DNA of 17,088 nt from DATEPR01 sp036503065 (GTDB taxonomy: Bacteria; Actinomycetota; Actinomycetes; Mycobacteriales; Pseudonocardiaceae): the NCBI GenBank assembly GCA_036503065.1, contig DASXXM010000667.1, positions 1 through 17,088 of the forward strand. Direction: 5' to 3'. Made by a program: the position numbers and the translations under genes. The notes beneath the pieces are model-generated. The model was not told the origin of the DNA. It ran no database searches and was given only the letters and a program-made list of their open reading frames with translations. Below are positions 1 to 7,701 of the stretch, piece after piece. The first letter of the stretch is position 1. Each line of letters starts with the position of its first letter.

Positions 1-3000
1 CTGCCGTCGATGCCGTTGATTCCCACCTGGACGGCCAACGCCAAAGGCAAGCTCGACCCGACCGGCGAGACCTGTGGCGTGGACCCGTTCGACGCCGAGA
101 TCGACCTCGATTTCGCGATGATGGCGCCGTTGCCGCACAACCTGCAGCGACCCGACGCATTGGGCGCGGGCCTGACCGATCTGCTGGGCATCGCGCCCGG
201 CGCCGCCTACCGGCTGGTCGTGCCGTCCGACCCGACCGGCTCGATCACCAGTGTGGACGCCGCCCTGCTGGCCGCGGCACGGCAGACACCACGGCCGGAT
301 GTGATCACCGCGAGCCTCGGTTTCGGCCTGGACGCCCGGGGTTTCCCGTCCCGGTACCTGGAGGACGACCCGGTCACGGAGGCGCTGATCGCCGAGCTCA
401 CCCACCGTTTCGGCACCACGGTCGCGGTGTCCGCCAACGACGGCCTGCGCACCCCGACCGACGCCGCCGTCAGCCCCACCGGTGGTTCCGTGGCCACCGA
501 CGTGGCCGACTCGCCCCGGCAGGCGACCAGCCTCGCCGACGTCCAGTTCTCGACGGTGCCCTCCCGGGACGTGGACTCGGGTGCGATCGACGTCGGTGCG
601 GTCACCCTGAACGACATCGTGGCGGCCCCACCGCAGGACCCGGCCAACGCGGCATTGGCCGACCAGCAGGCATTCCCCGAGGTGCGATGGGACGGCGCGG
701 CCGACTTCTCGTCCGGTTTCGGCTCGCGGGTGAACGTGTCCGCGCCCGGTGACAACGTCATCGGCTTCCAGCACACCGCGGGCGGGGCGGCGAATGCCGT
801 CGACGTCGTCAACACCGGCGGCACGTCGGCGTCGGTCCAGGAGGTCGGCGCCGCGGCCGCGGTGGTGTTGCAGACCGCGCGGCTCACCGGCGACCGCTCG
901 GTCACCAGCCCACTGGCGCTGCGCTCCTACCTGGCCCGCACGGCCAAGCCGGTACCCGACGTGCCGCAGGCCGACCGGTCGCTGCACGTCGGGCCACAGG
1001 TGGACATCGGCGCGGCAGTGACCGGCCTGCTGGCCAGGGCCGGCCTCCGGCCGCAGCCGGGCGTGGCCAGGGTCGCGGTGGCGCAACGGCAGAACGTCAA
1101 CGGTTTCGGCGCGTTCTTCGCCACCGGGACCGACCCGACGAACATCCCGCTGCGCGGGCACGCGCAGAACGAACTGCTGACCATCGCGCCCGACTGGATC
1201 GGCCTGCCCGACGCCGGCGTCACCTACCGACTGTCCGCACACGGCACCGGCGCGACGCTGGCGACCGGCCCCTCGGCCCGGCTGCAACCCGACGCGATCA
1301 TCACCGCCGCGGGTTTATCGCCCTCCGCCACCCAGCCCACCACGGTCACCCTCGACTACACCGCGAGCGCCGATGGCCGTGCGCTGGCCGGCACGACGGT
1401 CCCGCTGACGTTCGGCCCGCAGTCCGGCACGCCGACACCGCTGGCGCCGCTCGTCCCGGCCGTCGTCACCGGCGGATCGTTCCCGGTGCACTACGACCTG
1501 ACCGGCCAGACGGGGTTCACCGACCCGACGCTGGTGGTGTCCGCGCCCGGCCGGATGGACCCGTTCCAGCACTTCTACCTGCCGATCTACTCGGTGCCGC
1601 TGCACGGTGTCACGGGCACCGTGCGGGTACCGGTGGCGGCGCTGGCCGGCGGCGGCATCTACGGCGTGGCCGTGCAGGCGGCGCCGGGCCAGTTCGCGTT
1701 CAGCCAGTTCGCGTTCACCAGGGTCCAGGACGCCCCCAGTGACGTGCAGCCGCCTGCTCCGCTGCTGGCGCACCGGTCGCACACGCTGTCCGTGCCCTAT
1801 GGCGGCGACTTCCGGGTGTCGTGGGACGTCCGGCAGGTGCCGCACGCCACCGGAGTACTGCTGGAGATCAGCGCGCCCGGCCCCAACACCTTCAACTCGT
1901 TCGCCACGTTCAACAACCCCGGCGGCACGGTCCGCGACGACAACGGCCACGACACCGGATCGGTCTTCGCCCGCCGACTGGTGGGCGCGGCCGGCGGTGT
2001 TGACCTGGCCGCCGCCGTGCTCGACCCGACCATGACCCACAGCGTCCGGGTGATACCGCTGTCCGCCAAGGGATTGCCGGCCGGTGCGGCGTCCGAGGTC
2101 AGCACGATCAGCCGCGACGGTGTCGCCCCGTCGGACGGCGGGTCGGTGCTGGACGGTTTCGGCGTCGACGCGCACGGTTCCGACGGGCTGGTCACGTCCA
2201 ACCAGGTGACGGCCAACGGCAGGTCACTCAGTTCGGTGCAGACGTTCGACCAGCGCGACAACACCATCACCGGCACTCTCGTGAAGTCGAAGAAGGACCA
2301 GTTCGCCACCGCCAACTCGTCCGCGCCCGGCATCCTGGCCGATGACACCGCGCTGTATGCGGCAACCCCGAACAATCCGAAGCTCCCCACCACCTACACG
2401 GTCCGTAGCCCACTCACGTCCCGCCACACCGGCACCTGGACACCGCCGGACGCCGCCGCCAACGCGCAGGTGGCGTTGGCGGACAACCAGGACACGGCCA
2501 CCGACGCGCTGCTGATCGGCAACACCCGACTCGGCTTCCGGGTACTCGGTACGAACGTCGCGGCCGACACGTTCGGCCCGGCCGTCGATCTCGGCCCGGT
2601 GCTGTCGTCGTTCGGCCTCGCCGAGGTGACCGGCCTCGGCGAGGACACGGCGCACTCCACCGCGGTCCTTGGCGCGTCTGACTTCCTGGGCGGTTCCGTG
2701 CCGCCGACCCTGATCACGGTCGACCTCGCCACCGGCGACCTGCGCAGCCGGCCAGGTGTCGGCACCGGCAGGCCGTCCGGTGTCGCGGTCGACTCGACCA
2801 CCGGCACAGCGGCAATGCCGACCAACGACGGCATCGGCCGCTACGACCTCACCGCCGGTACCGCCACGCTGACCAGTCCGGGCGGCGCCGGCTACCAACA
2901 CCCCGCGACCGACCCTACGACGGGCGACTTCGTCGTGCAGGAGGTCCTGTCACCGGGCGCCGTGCTGTCCACACCCGGCCTGGGCGCCACACCGGACGAC

Positions 3001-3183
3001 AACAGCGTGTCCTCGGTGCTGGTAGTGGACCACCAGGGCGACGTGGTGAACCGAATCGAGCGATTCAACGACTTCAACGTGTTCACCCAGTCCATCGGCG
3101 ACTACGTCCAACTCAACCCGACCACCCGCACCGGCTACACGCTCGGCCCCGCCGGCCAGCAACTCGCCCCATTCACCTACTGA
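1..3183 (+). CDS. Subtilase-like (S8 family) secreted protein, 5'-truncated
   Basis: The frame is open through the left edge, so the true start and probably the DTG aspartate lie outside; residues are counted here from the ATG at 10. A divergent S8 serine-peptidase fold is visible. GIAPGA (about 60-64) matches the stretch after the catalytic His, VITASLGFG (98-106) matches VINMSLG, and SANDG carries the likely oxyanion Asn143. DFSSGFG...SAPGD (about 230-250) precedes GGTSAS with the likely nucleophile Ser273. No HGTHVAG is present; His43 sits about 20 residues before GIAP and is the only candidate. Residues 340-1057 are beta-rich, fnIII-like modules followed by repeated blades that may form a propeller. 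It is probably an exported protease or a protease-derived surface protein; activity is uncertain. A TTA codon lies at 1315-1317. It converges on the methyltransferase gene with only 24 bp between stops. Confidence 0.75.
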   Translation: MPSMPLIPTWTANAKGKLDPTGETCGVDPFDAEIDLDFAMMAPLPHNLQRPDALGAGLTDLLGIAPGAAYRLVVPSDPTGSITSVDAALLAAARQTPRPDVITASLGFGLDARGFPSRYLEDDPVTEALIAELTHRFGTTVAVSANDGLRTPTDAAVSPTGGSVATDVADSPRQATSLADVQFSTVPSRDVDSGAIDVGAVTLNDIVAAPPQDPANAALADQQAFPEVRWDGAADFSSGFGSRVNVSAPGDNVIGFQHTAGGAANAVDVVNTGGTSASVQEVGAAAAVVLQTARLTGDRSVTSPLALRSYLARTAKPVPDVPQADRSLHVGPQVDIGAAVTGLLARAGLRPQPGVARVAVAQRQNVNGFGAFFATGTDPTNIPLRGHAQNELLTIAPDWIGLPDAGVTYRLSAHGTGATLATGPSARLQPDAIITAAGLSPSATQPTTVTLDYTASADGRALAGTTVPLTFGPQSGTPTPLAPLVPAVVTGGSFPVHYDLTGQTGFTDPTLVVSAPGRMDPFQHFYLPIYSVPLHGVTGTVRVPVAALAGGGIYGVAVQAAPGQFAFSQFAFTRVQDAPSDVQPPAPLLAHRSHTLSVPYGGDFRVSWDVRQVPHATGVLLEISAPGPNTFNSFATFNNPGGTVRDDNGHDTGSVFARRLVGAAGGVDLAAAVLDPTMTHSVRVIPLSAKGLPAGAASEVSTISRDGVAPSDGGSVLDGFGVDAHGSDGLVTSNQVTANGRSLSSVQTFDQRDNTITGTLVKSKKDQFATANSSAPGILADDTALYAATPNNPKLPTTYTVRSPLTSRHTGTWTPPDAAANAQVALADNQDTATDALLIGNTRLGFRVLGTNVAADTFGPAVDLGPVLSSFGLAEVTGLGEDTAHSTAVLGASDFLGGSVPPTLITVDLATGDLRSRPGVGTGRPSGVAVDSTTGTAAMPTNDGIGRYDLTAGTATLTSPGGAGYQHPATDPTTGDFVVQEVLSPGAVLSTPGLGATPDDNSVSSVLVVDHQGDVVNRIERFNDFNVFTQSIGDYVQLNPTTRTGYTLGPAGQQLAPFTY

Positions 3184-3207
3184 GCGGGCCGACCGCAGCT
3201 GCGCAGG

Positions 3208-4146
3208 TCAGCGCTGTGCGCACAGGAATGAGAGGCCGGGCCGCGCGGTGGCGGGCCGGGAATCCGGTGCGGCGGCAGGGGACACGCTCGGGCGGGGAAG
3301 CTCGGGGTTGCGGAGGTCGCGGCGGTAGCGCTCGGCGATGGTCGCCACCGGGTGCTCGGTGACCGCCCAGCCGCGCCCCGCCAGCCAGGCGGCTGGATCC
3401 GGCCGCGCCTGCGTGTCGAGGAGTTGGTCGATGGCGATGCCGGTGCGTTCGCTGATCTCCCGCAGTCGCTGCCCGTTGTCGCCGTTGATCAGGGCCGCGA
3501 TGTTGACGGTGCGTTCCACCACCAGGTGACTGCCGGGCGCGGACAGGTCATCGATTCGCTCGAACAATGCCCGTTCCGCGTCGGCCGACAAATATTGCAG
3601 CAGTCCCTCGGCCAACCAGACCGAGGGAGTGGCGGCGTCGAACCCGGCAGCGGCCAACGCAGGCGCCCAGTCCTCCCGCAGATCGACACCGACCGCGGTC
3701 CGGGCGCACCGCGCGAGGGCCCCTTGCTCGCGCAGGACCTCGTCCTTGAACTCCAGCATCGAGGGCAGGTCGATTTCGAACACCCGGACGTCGGCCGGCC
3801 AGTCGATGCGAAAGGCCCGCGTGTCCAGTCCGGCGGCGAGCACGACGACCTGACCGGCCCCGGCCACGCAGGCACGGTGCAGTTCGTCGTCGCCGAAGCG
3901 GGTGCGCAACCCGACATAGCCGGAACCGTGCAGGAGCAGGATTTCCCGGTCCGACAGGGCGGCGTCGCGGTCGGGCCATCGCACGGGCACCGGTGTCGCC
4001 GGGTTGGCGGCGGCAACGAACGCGGTGGCCAGGGGGTCGTCGATCAGCCGGTCGGGCCGACTGGACTCGACGGCCCGAGCAGCCGCGGCGGTGATCGCGG
4101 TGAGGCCCACGCCGGAGGTGACGTCCGCCCGCTGGTGCTGCTCCAT
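3208..4146 (-). CDS. Class I SAM-dependent methyltransferase, TIGR00027/LCM-like family
   Basis: A 312-aa protein that should transfer a methyl group from S-adenosylmethionine; the acceptor is unknown. It resembles the leucine-carboxyl-methyltransferase-like family that is expanded in actinomycetes. Residues are counted from the ATG at 4146. The N-terminal DVTSGVGLTA and RLIDDPLA segments are typical of the family. Motif I is VVLAAGLDTRAF (about 102-112), followed by the acidic strand VFEIDLP (123-129) and WLAEGLLQYL (177-186). The frame extends to 4194, but MEQHQRADVTSGVG is the usual family N-terminus and a weak GGA lies upstream, so I chose 4146. The gene is the last of three in one direction, 61 bp behind the DUF4386 gene. 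Family length is normally about 280-310 aa, so it appears complete. Confidence 0.85.
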   Translation of the reverse strand: MEQHQRADVTSGVGLTAITAAAARAVESSRPDRLIDDPLATAFVAAANPATPVPVRWPDRDAALSDREILLLHGSGYVGLRTRFGDDELHRACVAGAGQVVVLAAGLDTRAFRIDWPADVRVFEIDLPSMLEFKDEVLREQGALARCARTAVGVDLREDWAPALAAAGFDAATPSVWLAEGLLQYLSADAERALFERIDDLSAPGSHLVVERTVNIAALINGDNGQRLREISERTGIAIDQLLDTQARPDPAAWLAGRGWAVTEHPVATIAERYRRDLRNPELPRPSVSPAAAPDSRPATARPGLSFLCAQR

Positions 4147-4207
4147 TGATATTCCGATCATCCGGGTTGGGGACACGGTTGGGGCCCGCACCACCGACCG
4201 TAGAACC

Positions 4208-4948
4208 TCACGTTACGTCAGTGGGCGAGGTCGCCCGGACGGCCCGCTGCTGCCATCGCCGGGCATTCACGCCGACCACGATGAGCCACAGGCAGAACGA
4301 TCCTTCACATACGGCCGGGGGTAGCGCTATCCAGGGGACCAGATGGGCCGCGAACCCGGGGGTCAGGACGTCCGTGAAGCTGTGGATCAGGTAGGCAAGG
4401 CCATCGATCGCCAGTAGGACGCCGATGGCTCGGGGCAGGAACGTCGACCTGTACACCAGATACGCCACGCAGAGAAAATCGAAGCCGTAGAACACGGTGT
4501 GGATGTCGTAGTCGATCGCCGACAGGTCGCCGGGCAGATGCGCCAAGGACTGCAGCGGCGCCGTCGCAACAGCGGTCGTGTAGGACCCGTTACCCAGCAG
4601 GACAAGCGGCACGAACTGATTGAGCAGACCGGCGGCCTCGATGGCTGTCGCGACCAGGGTGAAGAACACGTCCAGCAGCGCAAGCCTGCGGTTGACCACC
4701 TTGAACAGCTCGTAGAAGAGCACCGCCATGGGAACATTGGTCACGGTGACCAGCAGGTGCGCCGCGAGGCCGGACCGGTAGAGCAGTTCGTGCGTCTGGA
4801 TATTGTGAGCCGCGGCCGCCAGATCCGGTGAGGACAACATGGCGGGAACGAAGCCGATGGCGAAGGCGCCCCCGACGATGTTGATGAGATACAGCACGCC
4901 GGCAATTCTGGCCAGCCGGCGCGGCGAACCGCCCACAACGGAATCCAT
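4208..4948 (-). CDS. DUF4386 family integral membrane protein
   Basis: A 246-aa hydrophobic protein with about six predicted membrane segments (roughly 14-36, 59-83, 88-118, 150-168, 172-192, 201-227). The opening RRLARIAGVLYLINIVGGAFA, the ELLYRSG segment before helix 2 and the FYGFDFLCVAYLVYRSTFLPR region are characteristic of DUF4386, a family with no established function. The start is the ATG at 4948, with AGGAG about 8 nt upstream, overlapping the stop of the preceding small gene as ATGA, which points to translational coupling. The frame is open far upstream to 5782, but that extension is the shadow of the neighbouring small gene and the divergent regulator. The stop lies 61 bp before the methyltransferase start, so the three genes are probably co-transcribed. 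Confidence 0.85.
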   Translation of the reverse strand: MDSVVGGSPRRLARIAGVLYLINIVGGAFAIGFVPAMLSSPDLAAAAHNIQTHELLYRSGLAAHLLVTVTNVPMAVLFYELFKVVNRRLALLDVFFTLVATAIEAAGLLNQFVPLVLLGNGSYTTAVATAPLQSLAHLPGDLSAIDYDIHTVFYGFDFLCVAYLVYRSTFLPRAIGVLLAIDGLAYLIHSFTDVLTPGFAAHLVPWIALPPAVCEGSFCLWLIVVGVNARRWQQRAVRATSPTDVT

Positions 4949-5190
4949 CACAGCTCTCCTGCCACTCGTGGTGATGACACAGGTGCCAGGGCCGGGGCGG
5001 AGTGCAGGGTCATGACCTCGTGACCGCGCAGCGCCTCCAGGAATGGTTGAAAGCTGCCGGTGATCCGGCAGCGCACGATCAGGCCGTCGACATCGACCTC
5101 GCTGACACCGGACGCCGCCGCGATCTGACGCACGGGGGGCGTGCCGACAAAACTGATTTCGACTCGCTGAGTCGGATATTCCGCAGTCAT
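4948..5190 (-). CDS. Orphan ABC-ATPase C-terminal-like domain (DUF4162-like), 80 aa
   Basis: An 80-aa soluble protein from the ATG at 5190. Its pattern is a strand RVEISF, an alpha segment PPVRQIAAASGVSEVDVDG, a strand LIVRCRI, a helix SFQPFLEALR and a strand EVMTLHSAPAL. By eye it resembles the DUF4162 tail of ABC-2 type exporter ATPases, which usually ends in a PSLEEVFL motif; here the equivalent reads APALAPVSS, so that last helix is lost. No ABC nucleotide-binding domain is encoded upstream, since the divergent regulator begins 100 bp away. It is either a domain remnant or a small partner for the membrane protein it overlaps by ATGA. A -10-like TACATT sits six bases before the ATG and no Shine-Dalgarno is visible. 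The coding call rests on the coupling and the domain-like pattern. Confidence 0.6.
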   Translation of the reverse strand: MTAEYPTQRVEISFVGTPPVRQIAAASGVSEVDVDGLIVRCRITGSFQPFLEALRGHEVMTLHSAPALAPVSSPRVAGEL

Positions 5191-5290
5191 GCCGGAAATG
5201 TATGGCGGATGCGGTGCGCGGCCATCCGTGCGATCCCTGAGCCAGTACTGAGCGGATGGCGTGGCGAGGCGCTCGTAGTACCGTCGGTCG
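5191..5290. promoter_or_regulatory. Mirror-symmetric divergent promoter/operator
   Basis: The 100-bp gap between two divergent starts holds an 8-bp perfect inverted repeat, GCCATCCG (5221-5228) and CGGATGGC (5253-5260). From each half-site outward there are exactly 18 bp, then a TANNNT hexamer (TACATT on minus, TACCGT on plus), then exactly 6 bp to the start codon. The symmetry axis at 5240.5 is also the midpoint between the two starts. The half-sites fall across the -35 region of both promoters, so they may be an activator site or a shared -35-type element. An 8-bp palindrome CAGTACTG lies off-centre at 5243-5250. Neither start has a clear Shine-Dalgarno, in keeping with leaderless transcripts. 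Confidence 0.55.
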
Positions 5291-7591
5291 GTGCCCAAGC
5301 CCACCCACCGATCGGGCAACCTGCCCGCTGAGGTGACGAGCTTCGTCGGCCGCCGCCATGAGCTGGCCGAAGTCAGGAAGAAGTTGACGACGGGGCGTCT
5401 GGTCAGCCTGGTCGGGCCGGGCGGCGTGGGCAAGACCCGGCTCGCGATCCGCATCGCGACCGACCTCGGGCGTGGTTTCCCGGGCGGTACCTGGCTGGTC
5501 GAACTCGCTGAGCTGCACGATCCAACGCTCGTCAGCAACGCCGTCCTGGCCGCGCTGGACCTGCGCGACCAGACCGCCACCGAGCCGGTAGCCCTGCTGC
5601 GGTCCTACCTGAAGGACAAGGAACTGCTGCTGGTCATCGACAACTGTGAGCACCTGCTCGACGCTGCCGCTCAGCTCGTCAGCGACATACTCACGGCGGC
5701 GCCGGGAGTGCGGGTGATCGCGACCAGCCGGCAGCCGCTGTCGGTGGCTGGTGAGCACGTGCTGCCCGTTCCGCCGTTGCAACTACCGGCGTCGCACGCG
5801 GCCGAGCCGCTGGCCCGCTCGCGCCAGAACGAGGCGGTCGGCCTGTTCATCGAGCGGGCGGCCGCGGCATCGGGCAGCTTCGAGCTGACCACCGCCAACC
5901 AGGCCGCGGTCGTCGAGCTGTGCCGTCGGCTCGACGGGCTGCCCCTGGCGATCGAGTTGGCCGCGGTCCGGACGCGGGCGTTGAGCCCCGAGCAGATCCG
6001 CGACCGGCTGGGCGCCCGGTTCGATCTACTGACCGGTGGCAGTCGGGCCGCGCTGCCGCGGCATCAGACGCTGCGCACCACGATCGAGTGGAGCTACGAC
6101 CTGCTGGCGCCGGCGCAGCGGACCCTGCTGACGCGGCTGTGCGTGTTCGCGGGCCGGTTCACGCTGGCGGACGTCGAGGCGGTGTGCTGTGCGGACCTGC
6201 CGGCCGGGGACGCGCTGGAGCTGGTGTCGGCGCTGCTGGACAAGTCCCTGGCGATCAAGGAGGACGCCGACGGCGTGGTCTGCTACCGGCTGCACGAGAC
6301 GATGCGCGAATACGCGCGGCTCATGCTGCACGAGACAGGCGAGCGGGACACCGTCGAGCAGCGTTGCGCCGACTACTACCTGTCGCGATGTCGACAGTTC
6401 GCGGCGGAGGGACGGTACCGGCTGCTGGACTGGCTGGCCTGGATGGAACTGGAGATCGACAATGTCCGAGCCGTCCTGCGCAGAGGTATGGACCAGGCGG
6501 ATTCCCGGTTCGGTGTCGATCTGGCCACCTGCCTGATCTGGTTCTGGGTCACGCGCGCCACGACGGAGGGCGTGCGGTGCCTGGATGAGTTGCTCGGCCG
6601 CGATGCCACGCCTGTCGCTCATCCATGGGTGTACTTCGTCCGTGGCTTCCTCGCCGTGCTGCAGAATGACCCGGCAGCCGCTACGCCTGCGTTGGCACGC
6701 GGCATCACCGCGGCTCGCACGACAGGACAGCTCGATGCCCTGGCGCAGTCGCTGGCCATGGCATCGATCGCCGCGACCATGGCCGGTGACCGCGCGTCGG
6801 CACAGCGGCTGCTCGACGAGGCCCGGGTCGTGGCCGACGATGTGGACGACCTGGGCGTCACCCTCATGCTGTACCAGGCTCAAGCGCTCAACGGCCTGCT
6901 CGATCGCGACCTGGACGCCGTCAGATCCGCTGCCGTGCGAGGCGCGCGGCTGTGCCGCGAGACCGGCGACCTGTACAGCCTGGACATGATGTTGATGAAC
7001 CAGGGCTTGGCCGCGCTGCTGTCCGGGAACCTTCGGGAGTCCGAGCAACGGTTCGCCGAGGCTCTGCGGATCGCCCGCCAACTCGATGACCGGCTGGCAC
7101 AGTGCTACCTGCTCGGCGCGCTGGGTTGCTGTGCGGCGGGGTCGCGCGAGCCGCGACTGGCGGCGCGGCTGTTGGGCGCGATGGAAAGCCTGCGCGTCGA
7201 AGTGGGTGCCACCATCAACGCGGGGTTGGCTCCGGCACTGGCGCACGCCACGACGTCGGTGACGGCGTTGCTGGGTCGATCGACGTTCGGGTCGGAATTC
7301 CGGGCCGGACAACAGCTCGGCCGAGACACGGCAGCGCGGCTGGCGCTGCGTGACGCCGCACCGGCCGGCACAGCGTCAGGTAACACAGCGTCAGATCAGG
7401 ACAAGGCCGGAATTCTCGGGCAGCGGGAAACCGATGTCGCGCGGCTGGTGGCCGACGGTCTGAGCAACAAGCAGATCGGCGCACGGCTGTTCATCTCCGA
7501 GCGCACTGTCGAGAGCCATGTCCGCAACATCCTGAACAAACTCGGCGTCAACTCGCGAGCCCAGATCGCCGGTTGGGTGGCGACACGCTGA
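5291..7591 (+). CDS. Large STAND ATPase regulator with C-terminal LuxR-type DNA-binding domain
   Basis: A 766-aa transcriptional regulator. The N-terminal SFVGRRHEL box (17-25) precedes an NB-ARC/AAA-like ATPase: Walker A GPGGVGKTR (42-50), Walker B LLLVIDN (112-118), sensor ATSRQPL (144-150) and GLPLAIELAA (216-225). A winged-helix region follows (about 260-345, RTTIEWSYDLL), then a helical TPR-like sensor region (about 370-690). A LuxR/GerE helix-turn-helix closes the protein (about 704-766, QRETDVARLV through SERTVESHVRNILNKLGV). Such proteins normally switch through nucleotide binding in response to an unknown ligand. The GTG at 5291 is the first possible start after an in-frame stop at 5276; no Shine-Dalgarno is seen, but TACCGT lies six bases upstream. 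It is divergent from the DUF4162-like/DUF4386/methyltransferase set, its most likely target. Confidence 0.9.
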   Translation: MPKPTHRSGNLPAEVTSFVGRRHELAEVRKKLTTGRLVSLVGPGGVGKTRLAIRIATDLGRGFPGGTWLVELAELHDPTLVSNAVLAALDLRDQTATEPVALLRSYLKDKELLLVIDNCEHLLDAAAQLVSDILTAAPGVRVIATSRQPLSVAGEHVLPVPPLQLPASHAAEPLARSRQNEAVGLFIERAAAASGSFELTTANQAAVVELCRRLDGLPLAIELAAVRTRALSPEQIRDRLGARFDLLTGGSRAALPRHQTLRTTIEWSYDLLAPAQRTLLTRLCVFAGRFTLADVEAVCCADLPAGDALELVSALLDKSLAIKEDADGVVCYRLHETMREYARLMLHETGERDTVEQRCADYYLSRCRQFAAEGRYRLLDWLAWMELEIDNVRAVLRRGMDQADSRFGVDLATCLIWFWVTRATTEGVRCLDELLGRDATPVAHPWVYFVRGFLAVLQNDPAAATPALARGITAARTTGQLDALAQSLAMASIAATMAGDRASAQRLLDEARVVADDVDDLGVTLMLYQAQALNGLLDRDLDAVRSAAVRGARLCRETGDLYSLDMMLMNQGLAALLSGNLRESEQRFAEALRIARQLDDRLAQCYLLGALGCCAAGSREPRLAARLLGAMESLRVEVGATINAGLAPALAHATTSVTALLGRSTFGSEFRAGQQLGRDTAARLALRDAAPAGTASGNTASDQDKAGILGQRETDVARLVADGLSNKQIGARLFISERTVESHVRNILNKLGVNSRAQIAGWVATR

Positions 7592-7701
7592 TCCGGGGTC
7601 GAACAATACGCAAGCGAATCGCACCGACCTTGATCGCCGCCCTGGCCGTCGCACTGTCCATTGTGGGGATCGCCGGCGTGGGTACCCGGTCCGGACCGCC
7701 C
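7592..7701. other. Convergent intergenic gap with palindromes and a signal-peptide-like reading
   Basis: This 110-bp gap separates two converging stops. It holds two adjacent palindromes, GGGTACCC (7680-7687) and CGGTCCGGACCG (7687-7698), just past the minus-strand stop; neither has a loop or a T-run, so a terminator role is weak. In the plus frame, codons from about 7600 read as a basic stretch followed by IAPTLIAALAVALSIVGIAG, which looks like a signal peptide. It has no good start codon or ribosome site and soon runs antisense into the next gene, so it may be a fragment of a lost gene or chance. Confidence 0.35.

Noticed and set aside
3214..3225. 12-bp palindrome CTGTGCGCACAG as a terminator
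   Set aside because: It lies inside the last codons of the methyltransferase gene, has no loop and no T-run.
4949..5782. Extension of the DUF4386 frame to 5782, and of the small-gene frame to 5580
   Set aside because: These parts are antisense to the 766-aa regulator and have no recognisable sequence; the ATG at 4948 with AGGAG and the ATG at 5190 are better starts.
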